Shown here: positions 5,004 through 10,889 of the stretch, in pieces
How positions within the stretch are numbered: the stretch's first letter is position 1
How the letters are laid out: the number at the start of each line of letters is the position of its first letter
Source of the DNA: DAOUMU01 sp034409055
Lineage (GTDB): Bacteria; Chloroflexota; Anaerolineae; 4572-78; J111
Reading direction: 5' to 3'
NCBI GenBank assembly: GCA_034409055.1
Contig: DAOUMU010000209.1
Location: 1-10,889, forward strand
DNA length: 10,889 bases
Made by a program: the position numbers and the translations under genes
Notes under the pieces: model-generated
The model's input: only the letters and a program-made list of their open reading frames with translations
Database searches by the model: none
What the model was told of the DNA's origin: nothing

Positions 5004-6245
5004 ATGGACGTTTCCCTCCCCGACATCATCGGCGAATACGTAGACGCACCGGAACGATTCGAAACGGGTGGGATACAATATGCAGGCTACTTTGAACCGG
5101 CCCAAATAGCCCCGGATCAGGTAAGCCACTTGTACCTATTTCTTCAGAACACGCTTAACACGCCCATAACGGTCAATGTAAAAATAAATATTCCCCAAAC
5201 AAAGGGGCTTTTTCGCAGTGGTCAGCCAGTGCTCAAAGTTCTGAAACCTATGTTTCAACTAAAACTGGCTGAGGCCGAAGCCGGCTTACTGACTTTACCG
5301 GTGACGACCACAGAGCATATAAAAGAAGGTGAGTATCCGCTGGCGCTTGAATTCAAAGGCATCCCGCAAGGTACCGCCCAAAGGATCCGTCCAACCAAAT
5401 CTAAAAGCACATTAGACAACAGTCTCATTGACAGTCCGGTTGGGCTTAACCTGGTAGGTAGCCTGGGCTCAACTTTCATTGCAAACCCGGTCAAAAAAGC
5501 CACTTTTTCCCTGGCAGTGGCCGGTGAGCCAGCCCCTCAAGAAAGAGCCCCTAAACTTGAGCATCAGTATGAAACAATCTGGGTTCAAGGTGAGTTAGAA
5601 ACGTTCAACCGAGCTATTCATGAACTCAATCTGAGACAGGTAAAACTTCAAAACGAGCTAAACGCAGAGACCCTTTATATCACTCTCTATGCGGAGAGCA
5701 CTGCCAGATTTGCCGATGCCGGTCTGCCTCTTAGAATTGGTGAGGCCATTACCCTGGCAAAAATTCTTACTTATAGTTGCCAATATTTTCTCAGCAATCA
5801 GAATCTTCGCAACGGTCTATTGGTGCCTATTTGGGAACGTGCCCTTGAAGCCGAGATTGACACCACTGACGTCCTTCAGGTCATCCGCGTTGCTGGCTAT
5901 TATCACTTGCTAAAGCTTTCCATAGCCATTAGCTTTGGCCTGGTAGCCAAGGCCATCGGCCGTCATGCCTGGCCGTTGATAGAACGCCAGGCCGTGACTA
6001 CTTATATTGCTGATAGCATTGAGACCGGACAAGAGTTGGATGCAGATTTTCTTTATCTGCCGTTGTTAATGGGCGGTACTCAAATATCCAACAAAGTCAA
6101 ATTCGACGGTGAGGATGTTCGTCACAGCCTGGCTTTGATGAAGAAAGCTTATGAGGCCCGTACCGAGTTATTTGCCGATGGCGAAATGGCTCAGGCCAAC
6201 AAAATCTATCAGCACATCCTAAAAAAGGCCCTTCAGCAAGCTTGA
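5004..6245 (+). CDS. Conserved-looking protein of unknown function (413 aa)
   Basis: A 413-residue protein that I do not recognise. It has no signal peptide or membrane helix, so it is probably cytoplasmic. Residues 1 to about 180 look beta-rich, with a sandwich-like pattern (HLYLFLQNTL, ITVNVKINI, EGEYPLALEFKG). A Pro-rich hinge (AGEPAPQERAPKLEHQ) lies near 174-189. The remaining C-terminal part is mostly alpha-helical, with amphipathic helices (LETFNRAIHELNLRQVKLQN) and an ending that resembles a single TPR-like helical pair (GEMAQANKIYQHILKKAL). No catalytic motif was seen. A near-consensus promoter and Shine-Dalgarno directly upstream support the start and show that it is expressed as a single gene. 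It converges on the YtxH-type gene with 30 bases between stops. Confidence 0.85.
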   Translation: MDVSLPDIIGEYVDAPERFETGGIQYAGYFEPAQIAPDQVSHLYLFLQNTLNTPITVNVKINIPQTKGLFRSGQPVLKVLKPMFQLKLAEAEAGLLTLPVTTTEHIKEGEYPLALEFKGIPQGTAQRIRPTKSKSTLDNSLIDSPVGLNLVGSLGSTFIANPVKKATFSLAVAGEPAPQERAPKLEHQYETIWVQGELETFNRAIHELNLRQVKLQNELNAETLYITLYAESTARFADAGLPLRIGEAITLAKILTYSCQYFLSNQNLRNGLLVPIWERALEAEIDTTDVLQVIRVAGYYHLLKLSIAISFGLVAKAIGRHAWPLIERQAVTTYIADSIETGQELDADFLYLPLLMGGTQISNKVKFDGEDVRHSLALMKKAYEARTELFADGEMAQANKIYQHILKKALQQA

Positions 6246-6275
6246 CAAAGCTGAGAACTGGCCATTCATCATTTA

Positions 6276-6482
6276 CTATGCTGCTCTCAGGCTGGCCAGG
6301 CGGGCTTCCAATTCAGCCCGCCGCGCGTCCGCTGCTTTACGTCCTTCAGCCAAAATCCCATCAAACCGAGAGCGAACTTCGGCTTGTAAATCACTACCAC
6401 TCTGAGGGGTGATCAATAAAACGATAATAGCACCAATCACAACACCTCCTAAAAAACCAGCCACAAAATTCATCACACGCAT
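6276..6482 (-). CDS. YtxH-type small membrane protein
   Basis: A 68-residue protein. The N-terminal FVAGFLGGVVIGAIIVLLIT helix is followed by PQSGSDLQAEVRSR, matching the G-rich membrane helix plus APxSGxELR pattern of the YtxH domain (PF12732). A charged Ala-rich helix (about 45-68) follows and may form a coiled coil. Such proteins are small membrane-anchored helices of general-stress type in Bacillus; their biochemical role is unclear. AGGAGGT (plus-strand 6492-6498) lies 9 bases before the ATG at 6482 and favours that start over Met4. Single gene. Confidence 0.8.
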   Translation of the reverse strand: MRVMNFVAGFLGGVVIGAIIVLLITPQSGSDLQAEVRSRFDGILAEGRKAADARRAELEARLASLRAA

Positions 6483-6520
6483 AATATTTTTACCTCCTCA
6501 ACACTAGATACTATAGTCAG

Positions 6521-6587
6521 CATTCCAGACCTTTAGGGTTTTAGAAACCTTGAAGGTCTTCATTCCACAAGAAACTGGTTGTTTCTT
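6521..6587. repeat. Two adjacent short hairpin repeats
   Basis: AGACCTT (6527-6533) pairs with AAGGTCT (6553-6559), and the inner GGGTTT and AAACC can also pair. The block is bracketed by CATTCC at 6521-6526 and 6561-6566. Next comes AAGAAAC (6569-6575), a 5-nt TGGTT loop, and GTTTCTT (6581-6587). Both hairpins resemble short intergenic repeats that recur in Chloroflexota and cyanobacteria, as I recall; copy number cannot be judged here. They lie upstream of the YtxH-type gene. The rest of 6588-6679 shows only an AAATTTAAATTT palindrome (6645-6656). Confidence 0.5.
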
Positions 6588-6679
6588 AGCAGTTGGGGGT
6601 CACTATTATACCACGCTCCCCCAATGCGGGGAATCCGGTCAGGGAAATTTAAATTTCTTGACTTTACCCCATCCGGTTC

Positions 6680-6709
6680 TCGACAAATCTATAGGGTTGG
6701 TGGTAAAAT
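6680..6709 (+). promoter_or_regulatory. Candidate sigma-70 promoter for the oxidoreductase-yqeB-yqeC operon
   Basis: TCGACA (6680-6685, five of six to TTGACA) and TAAAAT (6704-6709, five of six to TATAAT) are separated by 18 bp. A start near 6716 would give a leader of about 108 bases containing the inverted repeats at 6742-6791. The ribosome site AAGGAGG (6813-6819) precedes the ATG at 6824. Confidence 0.5.
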
Positions 6710-6741
6710 CCTTGACTAGTTTCTGTTGCAAAACGTAGCAA

Positions 6742-6791
6742 GGGCATCCCTATGCCCGCCGTAGACATATGGGGATGCGTCTACGGCGGGC
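6742..6791 (+). promoter_or_regulatory. Structured leader with mutually exclusive stems, or hairpin repeat
   Basis: Three inverted repeats overlap. GGGCAT (6742-6747) pairs with ATGCCC (6752-6757). A 10-bp segment (6744-6753) pairs with 6769-6778, with one G-U. The 13-bp GCCCGCCGTAGAC (6754-6766) pairs perfectly with 6779-6791. The 10-bp and 13-bp pairings are interleaved with no linkers, so they cannot form together: the RNA would have to choose. It lies 33 bases before the oxidoreductase start codon. It may be a switch-like leader or a dispersed hairpin repeat. Confidence 0.5.
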
Positions 6792-6823
6792 TCTATTAAC
6801 CACTTACAAAACAAGGAGGACCA

Positions 6824-7831
6824 ATGAGTCAAGATAGAGTAGCTCTTTATTTACAAGATGCTCACGAGCTTCGAGAAGGGATGAAACTGGCCCAGTATGC
6901 CGAACAGAAAGGCTTTGAGGCCGTATGGCAAGCAGAGAGTCGCCTGGTGCGTGATGCTATTGTGCCAATGGCCGCCTTTGCGGCGGTCACAGAGCGGATA
7001 AAAGTTGGCTCTGGCGTGATTAATAATTGGACACGTAACATCGGTCTGTTGGCCTCAACCTTCCTTACCCTGGATGATCTGGCCCCTGACCGGATTATTT
7101 GCGGCATTGGTGCCTGGTGGGATCCCCTGGCGGCGAATGTCGGTATTCAGCGCCGTAAACCCTTGTTGGCCATGCGCGAAACTGTAACCGTGTTGCGTCG
7201 CTTGCTAAATATGGAAAATGTTACTTTTGAAGGTGAGTTCCACAAGGTACAAGGCATCGAACTGGATGTCGTCCATGGCCGTCGTGAGCCGCGCAATGTG
7301 CCGATTATGATTGGCGCCACCGGTATGAAAATGATGGAACTAACCGGCGAAATTGCCGATGGGGTCGTGCTAAATTATTGCGTGCCACCTGAATACAATA
7401 ATGAGGCCATAGCCGCCCTCAAGATTGGCCTGGAAAGAGCCGGCCGCACGCTGGAGGACCTTGATCGGCCACAATTGATGGTTTGTTCCGTCCACACTGA
7501 TAAGACCAAAGCCCTGGATGGAGCCCGCTGGTTATTGACTCAATACCTGGCTCAGCAACCGCACATTGCCAAAGCCAGCGGCGTGAGTGATGAAGTAGTC
7601 AAGAAAATTCAAAATATTCTGGGTTGGCCAGCCACTAAAGAACAAATCAAAGAGGCGATGCCTTTGGTCCCCGATGAACTGGTTCAGCGCATTACAGCCA
7701 GCGGCACACCTGAGGAAGTCAAAGCCAAAGTGCACGAATACGTGGCCTATGGGTGTACCTGTCCCATTCTCTACCCCTTGGGTGATCCTTACCTGATGAT
7801 AGAGATTTTTTCAGAGGGATATAGTGAATAA
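6824..7831 (+). CDS. LLM-class flavin/F420-dependent oxidoreductase
   Basis: A 335-residue protein of the bacterial luciferase-like superfamily (PF00296), closest in feel to the F420-dependent methylene-tetrahydromethanopterin reductase-like branch. Support: the TIM-barrel start (ALYLQDAHELREGMKLAQYA, then GFEAVWQAES); TERIKVGSGVINNWTRNIGL (56-75); STFLTLDDLAPDRIICGIGA (78-97); NVPIMIGATGMKMMELTGEI with ADGVVLN (158-184), the phosphate-binding region. Members reduce or oxidise a substrate with F420 or FMN; the substrate cannot be told. A strong AAGGAGG lies 4 bases before the ATG. It is first in an operon with yqeB and the yqeC-mocA fusion, 4 bases ahead of yqeB. Whether it is functionally tied to molybdenum enzymes or only sits beside them is open. 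Confidence 0.88.
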   Translation: MSQDRVALYLQDAHELREGMKLAQYAEQKGFEAVWQAESRLVRDAIVPMAAFAAVTERIKVGSGVINNWTRNIGLLASTFLTLDDLAPDRIICGIGAWWDPLAANVGIQRRKPLLAMRETVTVLRRLLNMENVTFEGEFHKVQGIELDVVHGRREPRNVPIMIGATGMKMMELTGEIADGVVLNYCVPPEYNNEAIAALKIGLERAGRTLEDLDRPQLMVCSVHTDKTKALDGARWLLTQYLAQQPHIAKASGVSDEVVKKIQNILGWPATKEQIKEAMPLVPDELVQRITASGTPEEVKAKVHEYVAYGCTCPILYPLGDPYLMIEIFSEGYSE

Positions 7832-7835
7832 CTGA

Positions 7836-8654
7836 ATGAGCATCAATCCACACTTTAAAAATAGTTTAGTTCTGATCAAAGGGGCTGGTGATTTAGCGAC
7901 TGGAGTCGCTTATCGCTTAAAGCGGAGCGGTTTCCCTCTGATCATGACAGAGCTGCCCACCCCCCTAATGGTACGCCGGGCCGTTTGCTTTGGCCAGGCA
8001 GTTTACGATGGAGAAACCATGGTAGAGGGTCTCGTTGCTCGGCGGGTAGAGACCTTGCAGGAGGCCCGTTCTCTGGCCGAGGGCGATATTATTCCAGTTT
8101 GGGTTGAACCAGAGGCGAGCGTGGTCGCCTTAGTTAAACCACAAATATTAGTGGATGCCATTATGGCTAAAATGAACACCGGCACCATCATTACCGATGC
8201 CCCGCTGGTCATAGCCCTGGGACCAGGTTTCACCGCCGGCCAGGATTGCCATGCCGTCATTGAAACCAATCGGGGGCATTGGCTCGGCCGGGTTATTTAT
8301 GAGGGACAAGCGGAGACCGATACAAAAACGCCCGGTCTGGTTAAAGGCTACACAGTTGACCGGGCACTTCGGGCCTCAGCCAACGGCCACGTAGTTCCCT
8401 TGGCCAACATTGGTGACCGTGTCAAGCAAGGGCAACTGATTGCCAAAGTTGATGGACAACAAATCCAAGCCCCCTTTGATGGGGTGTTGCGCGGTCTCAT
8501 TCACCCCCAGGTGTCTGTTACGGCTGGACTTAAAATTGGCGATCTCGATCCCCGGGGCATTGCTGAGCATTGTTTTGCCATTAGTGAAAAATCACTGGCT
8601 ATCGGCGGTGGTGTGTTAGAAGCTATTTTAGCCAGTGATGTAGTCAGGCCATGA
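7836..8654 (+). CDS. yqeB: YqeB, selenium-dependent molybdenum hydroxylase accessory protein (EF2563 family)
   Basis: A 272-residue protein with the usual length and signatures of the EF2563/YqeB family. An N-terminal Rossmann-like KGAGDLATGVAYRL (15-28) is followed by GPGFTAGQDCHAVIETNRGH (129-148) and LGRVIYEG (150-157). A C-terminal biotinyl/lipoyl-like hammerhead contains IGDRVKQGQLIAKVDG (192-207) and IQAPFDGVLRGLI (210-222). Genomic studies link the family to selenium-dependent molybdenum hydroxylases, where it is thought to help mature or insert the selenium-containing molybdenum cofactor; the reaction itself is not settled. The ATG is 4 bases after the preceding stop, with only a distant AGAGGGA. 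The stop overlaps the next start (ATGA), so translation is probably coupled. Cytoplasmic. Confidence 0.92.
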   Translation: MSINPHFKNSLVLIKGAGDLATGVAYRLKRSGFPLIMTELPTPLMVRRAVCFGQAVYDGETMVEGLVARRVETLQEARSLAEGDIIPVWVEPEASVVALVKPQILVDAIMAKMNTGTIITDAPLVIALGPGFTAGQDCHAVIETNRGHWLGRVIYEGQAETDTKTPGLVKGYTVDRALRASANGHVVPLANIGDRVKQGQLIAKVDGQQIQAPFDGVLRGLIHPQVSVTAGLKIGDLDPRGIAEHCFAISEKSLAIGGGVLEAILASDVVRP

Positions 8655-10021
8655 ATCTATCGCAGGCTTTACGCATTACTGCCGGTGATGTCGTCGCCTT
8701 CACTGGCGGTGGTGGCAAAACTACCGCCATGTTCCGGCTCGCCGAAGAAATAGCTCGCCACCCGACAAAAAAGATGCGGGTACTGGCGACAACCAGCACC
8801 CGCATCTTTGCCGCTCAAATCAAACGATCACCGGCCCACGTTATCTTCAATCCCGAACAACAAGCCATCGCCAACATCTTACCGCTCCTGGAGACTGCCC
8901 TGGATGAGCATAGTCAAGTTCTACTGATTGGCCAGCCCGACCCGGAAAGCGGCAAAGCTTTCGGCATTCCGTCTGAAATCGTCGATGTCCTGGCTGCTAC
9001 GGGCCACTTTGACCTTATCATCAACGAGGCTGATGGTTCTCGGATGCGCCCCTTTAAAGCGCCTGCCGCTCACGAGCCGGTCATTCCCCCCAGTACCACA
9101 ATAATTACACCCGTCGTTGGTCTTGATGTCCTGAACCAACCCCTCAGCGATGAGTCAGTGCACCGAGCCGCCTTGGTCAGTCAATTAAGCGGAACAAACC
9201 GGGGTGAGCCGGTGACAGCAGACACCATTGCTGCGGTGTTGTGCCATCCTCAGGGCGGACTAAAAAACGTTCCCCCCCAGGCTCGGGTCATTCCTCTTTT
9301 GAACAAAGCCGAAAGTGCAACCCGTTTGGCCGCTGCCCGAACGATTGCCGCTAAATTACTGGCCTGTGAACGAGTCGACTCTGTCGCCATTGGCGCGGTT
9401 CAGAAAACCGACCGGCCGATTGCTGAGGTGCAGGGCCGGACTGCGGCCATCATTCTGGCGGCCGGTGATTCAACCCGCTTCGGCTCGCCCAAGCAGTTGG
9501 CTCGCTGGGGCGATCAGACTTTCATCGAGCGCGTGGTTGACGTGGCTTTGGCCTCTCGAGCCAACCCGGTCGTTGTGGTCTTAGGCGCAGAGGTGGCCCA
9601 AAGTCGAACCTTGCTGGCAAATCGTCCCGTTGAACTGGTCATCAATGAAGACTGGGCCAAGGGGCAAAGCACCTCTATGCAGGCCGGTTTGACGGCCCTC
9701 CCTCAAAATATCAGTAGTGCCATTTTTTTGCTGGTTGACCTCCCCGGCGTTACTCCCAAAATTATCAATGCCCTCATCCAACGCCACCAACAAACTCTGG
9801 CCCCCGTTGTCTGGCCAGAATTTGAGGGCCGACGTGGCAATCCGGCCCTCTTTGACCGCAGCCTCTTCCCCGAACTTTTGCAAATCAGGGGTGATACCGG
9901 TGGCCGGCCAGTGTTAATGGCCCATAAAGATCAGGCCGAACGGGTGACGGTCACCGATAAAGCAATCTTGCAGGACATTGACCGGCCGGAGGATTTGGAA
10001 GCGGTCAGAATATCGAGCTGA
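8651..10021 (+). CDS. YqeC-MocA fusion: selenium cofactor protein plus molybdopterin nucleotidyltransferase
   Basis: A 456-residue two-domain protein. Residues 1 to about 255 are YqeC: P-loop FTGGGGKTT (17-25), ATTSTRIF (46-53), INEADGSRMRPFKAPAAHEP (124-143) and ITPVVGLDVLNQPL (152-165). Residues from about 263 are a MocA-type NTP transferase: LAAGDSTRFGSPKQL (269-283), GQSTSMQAGL (338-347), VDLPGV (362-367) and EGRRGNPALFDRSLFPEL (392-409) with GDTGGRP (414-420). LAAG rather than LAGG favours MocA-like cytidylyl transfer to molybdopterin over MobA guanylyl transfer. YqeC is associated with selenium-dependent molybdenum hydroxylases, so the fusion would couple cofactor nucleotide addition and selenium-related maturation in one chain. 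Its ATG overlaps the yqeB stop by 4 bases. It converges on the decayed kinase with 6 bases between. Confidence 0.92.
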   Translation: MNLSQALRITAGDVVAFTGGGGKTTAMFRLAEEIARHPTKKMRVLATTSTRIFAAQIKRSPAHVIFNPEQQAIANILPLLETALDEHSQVLLIGQPDPESGKAFGIPSEIVDVLAATGHFDLIINEADGSRMRPFKAPAAHEPVIPPSTTIITPVVGLDVLNQPLSDESVHRAALVSQLSGTNRGEPVTADTIAAVLCHPQGGLKNVPPQARVIPLLNKAESATRLAAARTIAAKLLACERVDSVAIGAVQKTDRPIAEVQGRTAAIILAAGDSTRFGSPKQLARWGDQTFIERVVDVALASRANPVVVVLGAEVAQSRTLLANRPVELVINEDWAKGQSTSMQAGLTALPQNISSAIFLLVDLPGVTPKIINALIQRHQQTLAPVVWPEFEGRRGNPALFDRSLFPELLQIRGDTGGRPVLMAHKDQAERVTVTDKAILQDIDRPEDLEAVRISS

Positions 10022-10027
10022 AGCCGA

Positions 10028-10771
10028 TTACCGGTCTTTGGCTTCCAACAGTTCTCTCACTTTTCGCAAAAGTTCACCTGGACTGTAGGGTTTTCTGGAG
10101 TAGTGGCCCCCTTCTTCTGGCAGGTAACCGGTTTTCAGAATGTTATAACCGTAGCCGGTGCTAAACAAAACCGGCATATACGGTCGACTGGCTCTGATCA
10201 CGTCATCCACCGCCCGTCCGCTTTGTTTCGGCATGACTGCATCCAACAGAGCTATATCAATTGTCTCCGCCTGCTGCTCGAACAACCGCAGGGCCTCCTC
10301 CCCATCCTGGGCCACCAGAACCCGGTAACCGGCCTGTTCCAGCACCTGCACCACCAAATCACGTATCACCTCGTCGTCCTCGGCCAACAGAATGGTTTCG
10401 GTGCCGCCCACGACCGGGATGTTCATCTTTTCTTCTAGCCCGGGCTTTGCCTCACTCTCTACAACAGGCAGATAGATACGAAACGTCGTCCCGTGCCCCG
10501 GTTCACTGTCGACATTAATCAGGCCCTCGTGCTGCTTGGTAATGGCATACACCGTAGCCAATCCCAAGCCCGTGCCCTCGCCAACCTCTTTGGTGGTGAA
10601 AAATGGCTCAAAGATACGCTTCTGGATCTCGACAGGGATACCAACGCCCGTATCCGAGACAGATAGCAAGACGTAGTCTCCCTCTTTGGCTCAGGGTTGG
10701 CTTTGGCAATAGTGACGATCAAATTCGCGCAATAGCAACAGAACGTCGTCTTCTGAGTCTTCAACAATCAA
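10028..10771 (-). pseudogene. Internally deleted hybrid histidine kinase / response regulator
   Basis: Reading the minus strand from 10771, a receiver-domain start (LIVEDSEDDVLLLLRE) passes in frame into the late part of a HATPase domain (YCQSQP, stop, AKEGDYVLLSVSDTGVGIP). It continues with the F box (FEPFF), the G2 box (GTGLGL) and a linker. A full C-terminal receiver domain follows with Asp-Asp (LLAEDD), phospho-acceptor Asp in LLDAVMPKQSG, STGY and KPYSP. The rest of the first receiver, any PAS region, the HisKA helices with the phosphorylated His, and the ATPase N box are missing. An in-frame TGA lies just after the junction, where a Glu would fit. A TTG restart at 10669 would give 213 residues with no working kinase. 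The simplest reading is one large in-frame deletion followed by a nonsense change. An assembly error is possible. No clear start codon or ribosome site precedes 10771. Confidence 0.75.
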
Positions 10772-10845
10772 TACATGTACATAGAACCAGAATTAGCAAT
10801 GAAAAAGTAGCTTCCGGTGAGGCAACCTCATAAAGCATCCAACCA

Positions 10846-10873
10846 CGTAAAACGTAAAGCGTAAAACGTAAAA
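10846..10873. repeat. 7-bp tandem array, four units (CGTAAAA)
   Basis: CGTAAAA, CGTAAAG, CGTAAAA and CGTAAAA follow in exact tandem just upstream of the decayed kinase. This is the third heptamer array in the window but with a different unit sequence. The remainder of 10772-10889 shows nothing else I can support. Confidence 0.75.
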
Positions 10874-10889
10874 GTGAGCCGTAGATAAG

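Noticed and set aside
6550..6738. Plus-strand 62-codon open frame
   Set aside because: It starts at TTG within a hairpin repeat, crosses the promoter candidate, and has no ribosome site or recognisable sequence.
6744..6791. H-type pseudoknot in the operon leader
   Set aside because: The two stems of 10 and 13 bp would be joined with no linker bases, which is sterically impossible; mutually exclusive hairpins are the reasonable reading.
10519..10767. Minus-strand 82-codon frame overlapping the decayed kinase
   Set aside because: It is an out-of-frame shadow. A stretch reading ANLIVTIAKANPEP looked HATPase-like and suggested a frameshift, but the other frame explains both flanks better with one in-frame stop.

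Overview
The window looks like a piece of a Chloroflexota chromosome, most likely an Anaerolineae-type lineage recovered from a metagenome. This is inferred from gene content and style: a membrane spermidine-synthase-like fragment, a TPR/zinc-ribbon membrane protein, an LLM-class (F420/flavin) oxidoreductase, a short Clp1-type P-loop protein, molybdenum-hydroxylase maturation genes, and many short intergenic hairpin and 7-bp tandem repeats. No rRNA, tRNA, CRISPR array, phage gene or intact transposase gene was seen.

Layout. Positions 1-658 hold the tail of a plus-strand gene, a truncated minus-strand remnant of a spermidine-synthase-like membrane protein, and about 350 bp of gene-free sequence with dispersed repeats. 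Positions 659-2597 are a two-gene plus-strand unit: a TPR/zinc-ribbon/multi-pass membrane protein and a CPBP intramembrane protease. It converges on a minus-strand pair at 3272-2607: a small single-pass membrane protein followed by a very regular pentapeptide-repeat protein. The 3273-3868 interval has no convincing gene. It contains a 113-bp MITE-like element with perfect 14-bp terminal inverted repeats and a perfect 8-bp target duplication, four iteron-like repeats in two 47-bp units, and three terminator-like hairpins. Next is a minus-strand Clp1/Grc3-like P-loop protein (4762-3869). Divergent from it, with a near-consensus sigma-70 promoter and Shine-Dalgarno, is a 413-residue protein of unknown function (5004-6245). 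A small YtxH-type membrane protein lies at 6482-6276.

Positions 6824-10021 form a tight plus-strand operon: an LLM-class oxidoreductase, YqeB (EF2563 family), and a YqeC-MocA fusion. YqeB, YqeC and MocA-like proteins belong to the selenium-dependent molybdenum hydroxylase maturation set. The fusion joins a YqeC P-loop domain to a molybdopterin-nucleotidyltransferase domain. No hydroxylase structural gene is in view. The leader of this operon carries mutually exclusive inverted repeats.

Positions 10771-10028 (minus) are a decayed hybrid histidine kinase/response regulator. The first residues of a receiver domain run in frame into the end of a HATPase domain through an internal deletion and one in-frame stop, followed by a complete C-terminal receiver domain.

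The best second-look items are the MITE with its related ends elsewhere, the YqeC-MocA fusion operon and its structured leader, three separate 7-bp tandem arrays, the 47-bp double repeat, and the internally deleted kinase. I did not find evidence for a wholly new defence or metabolic system.
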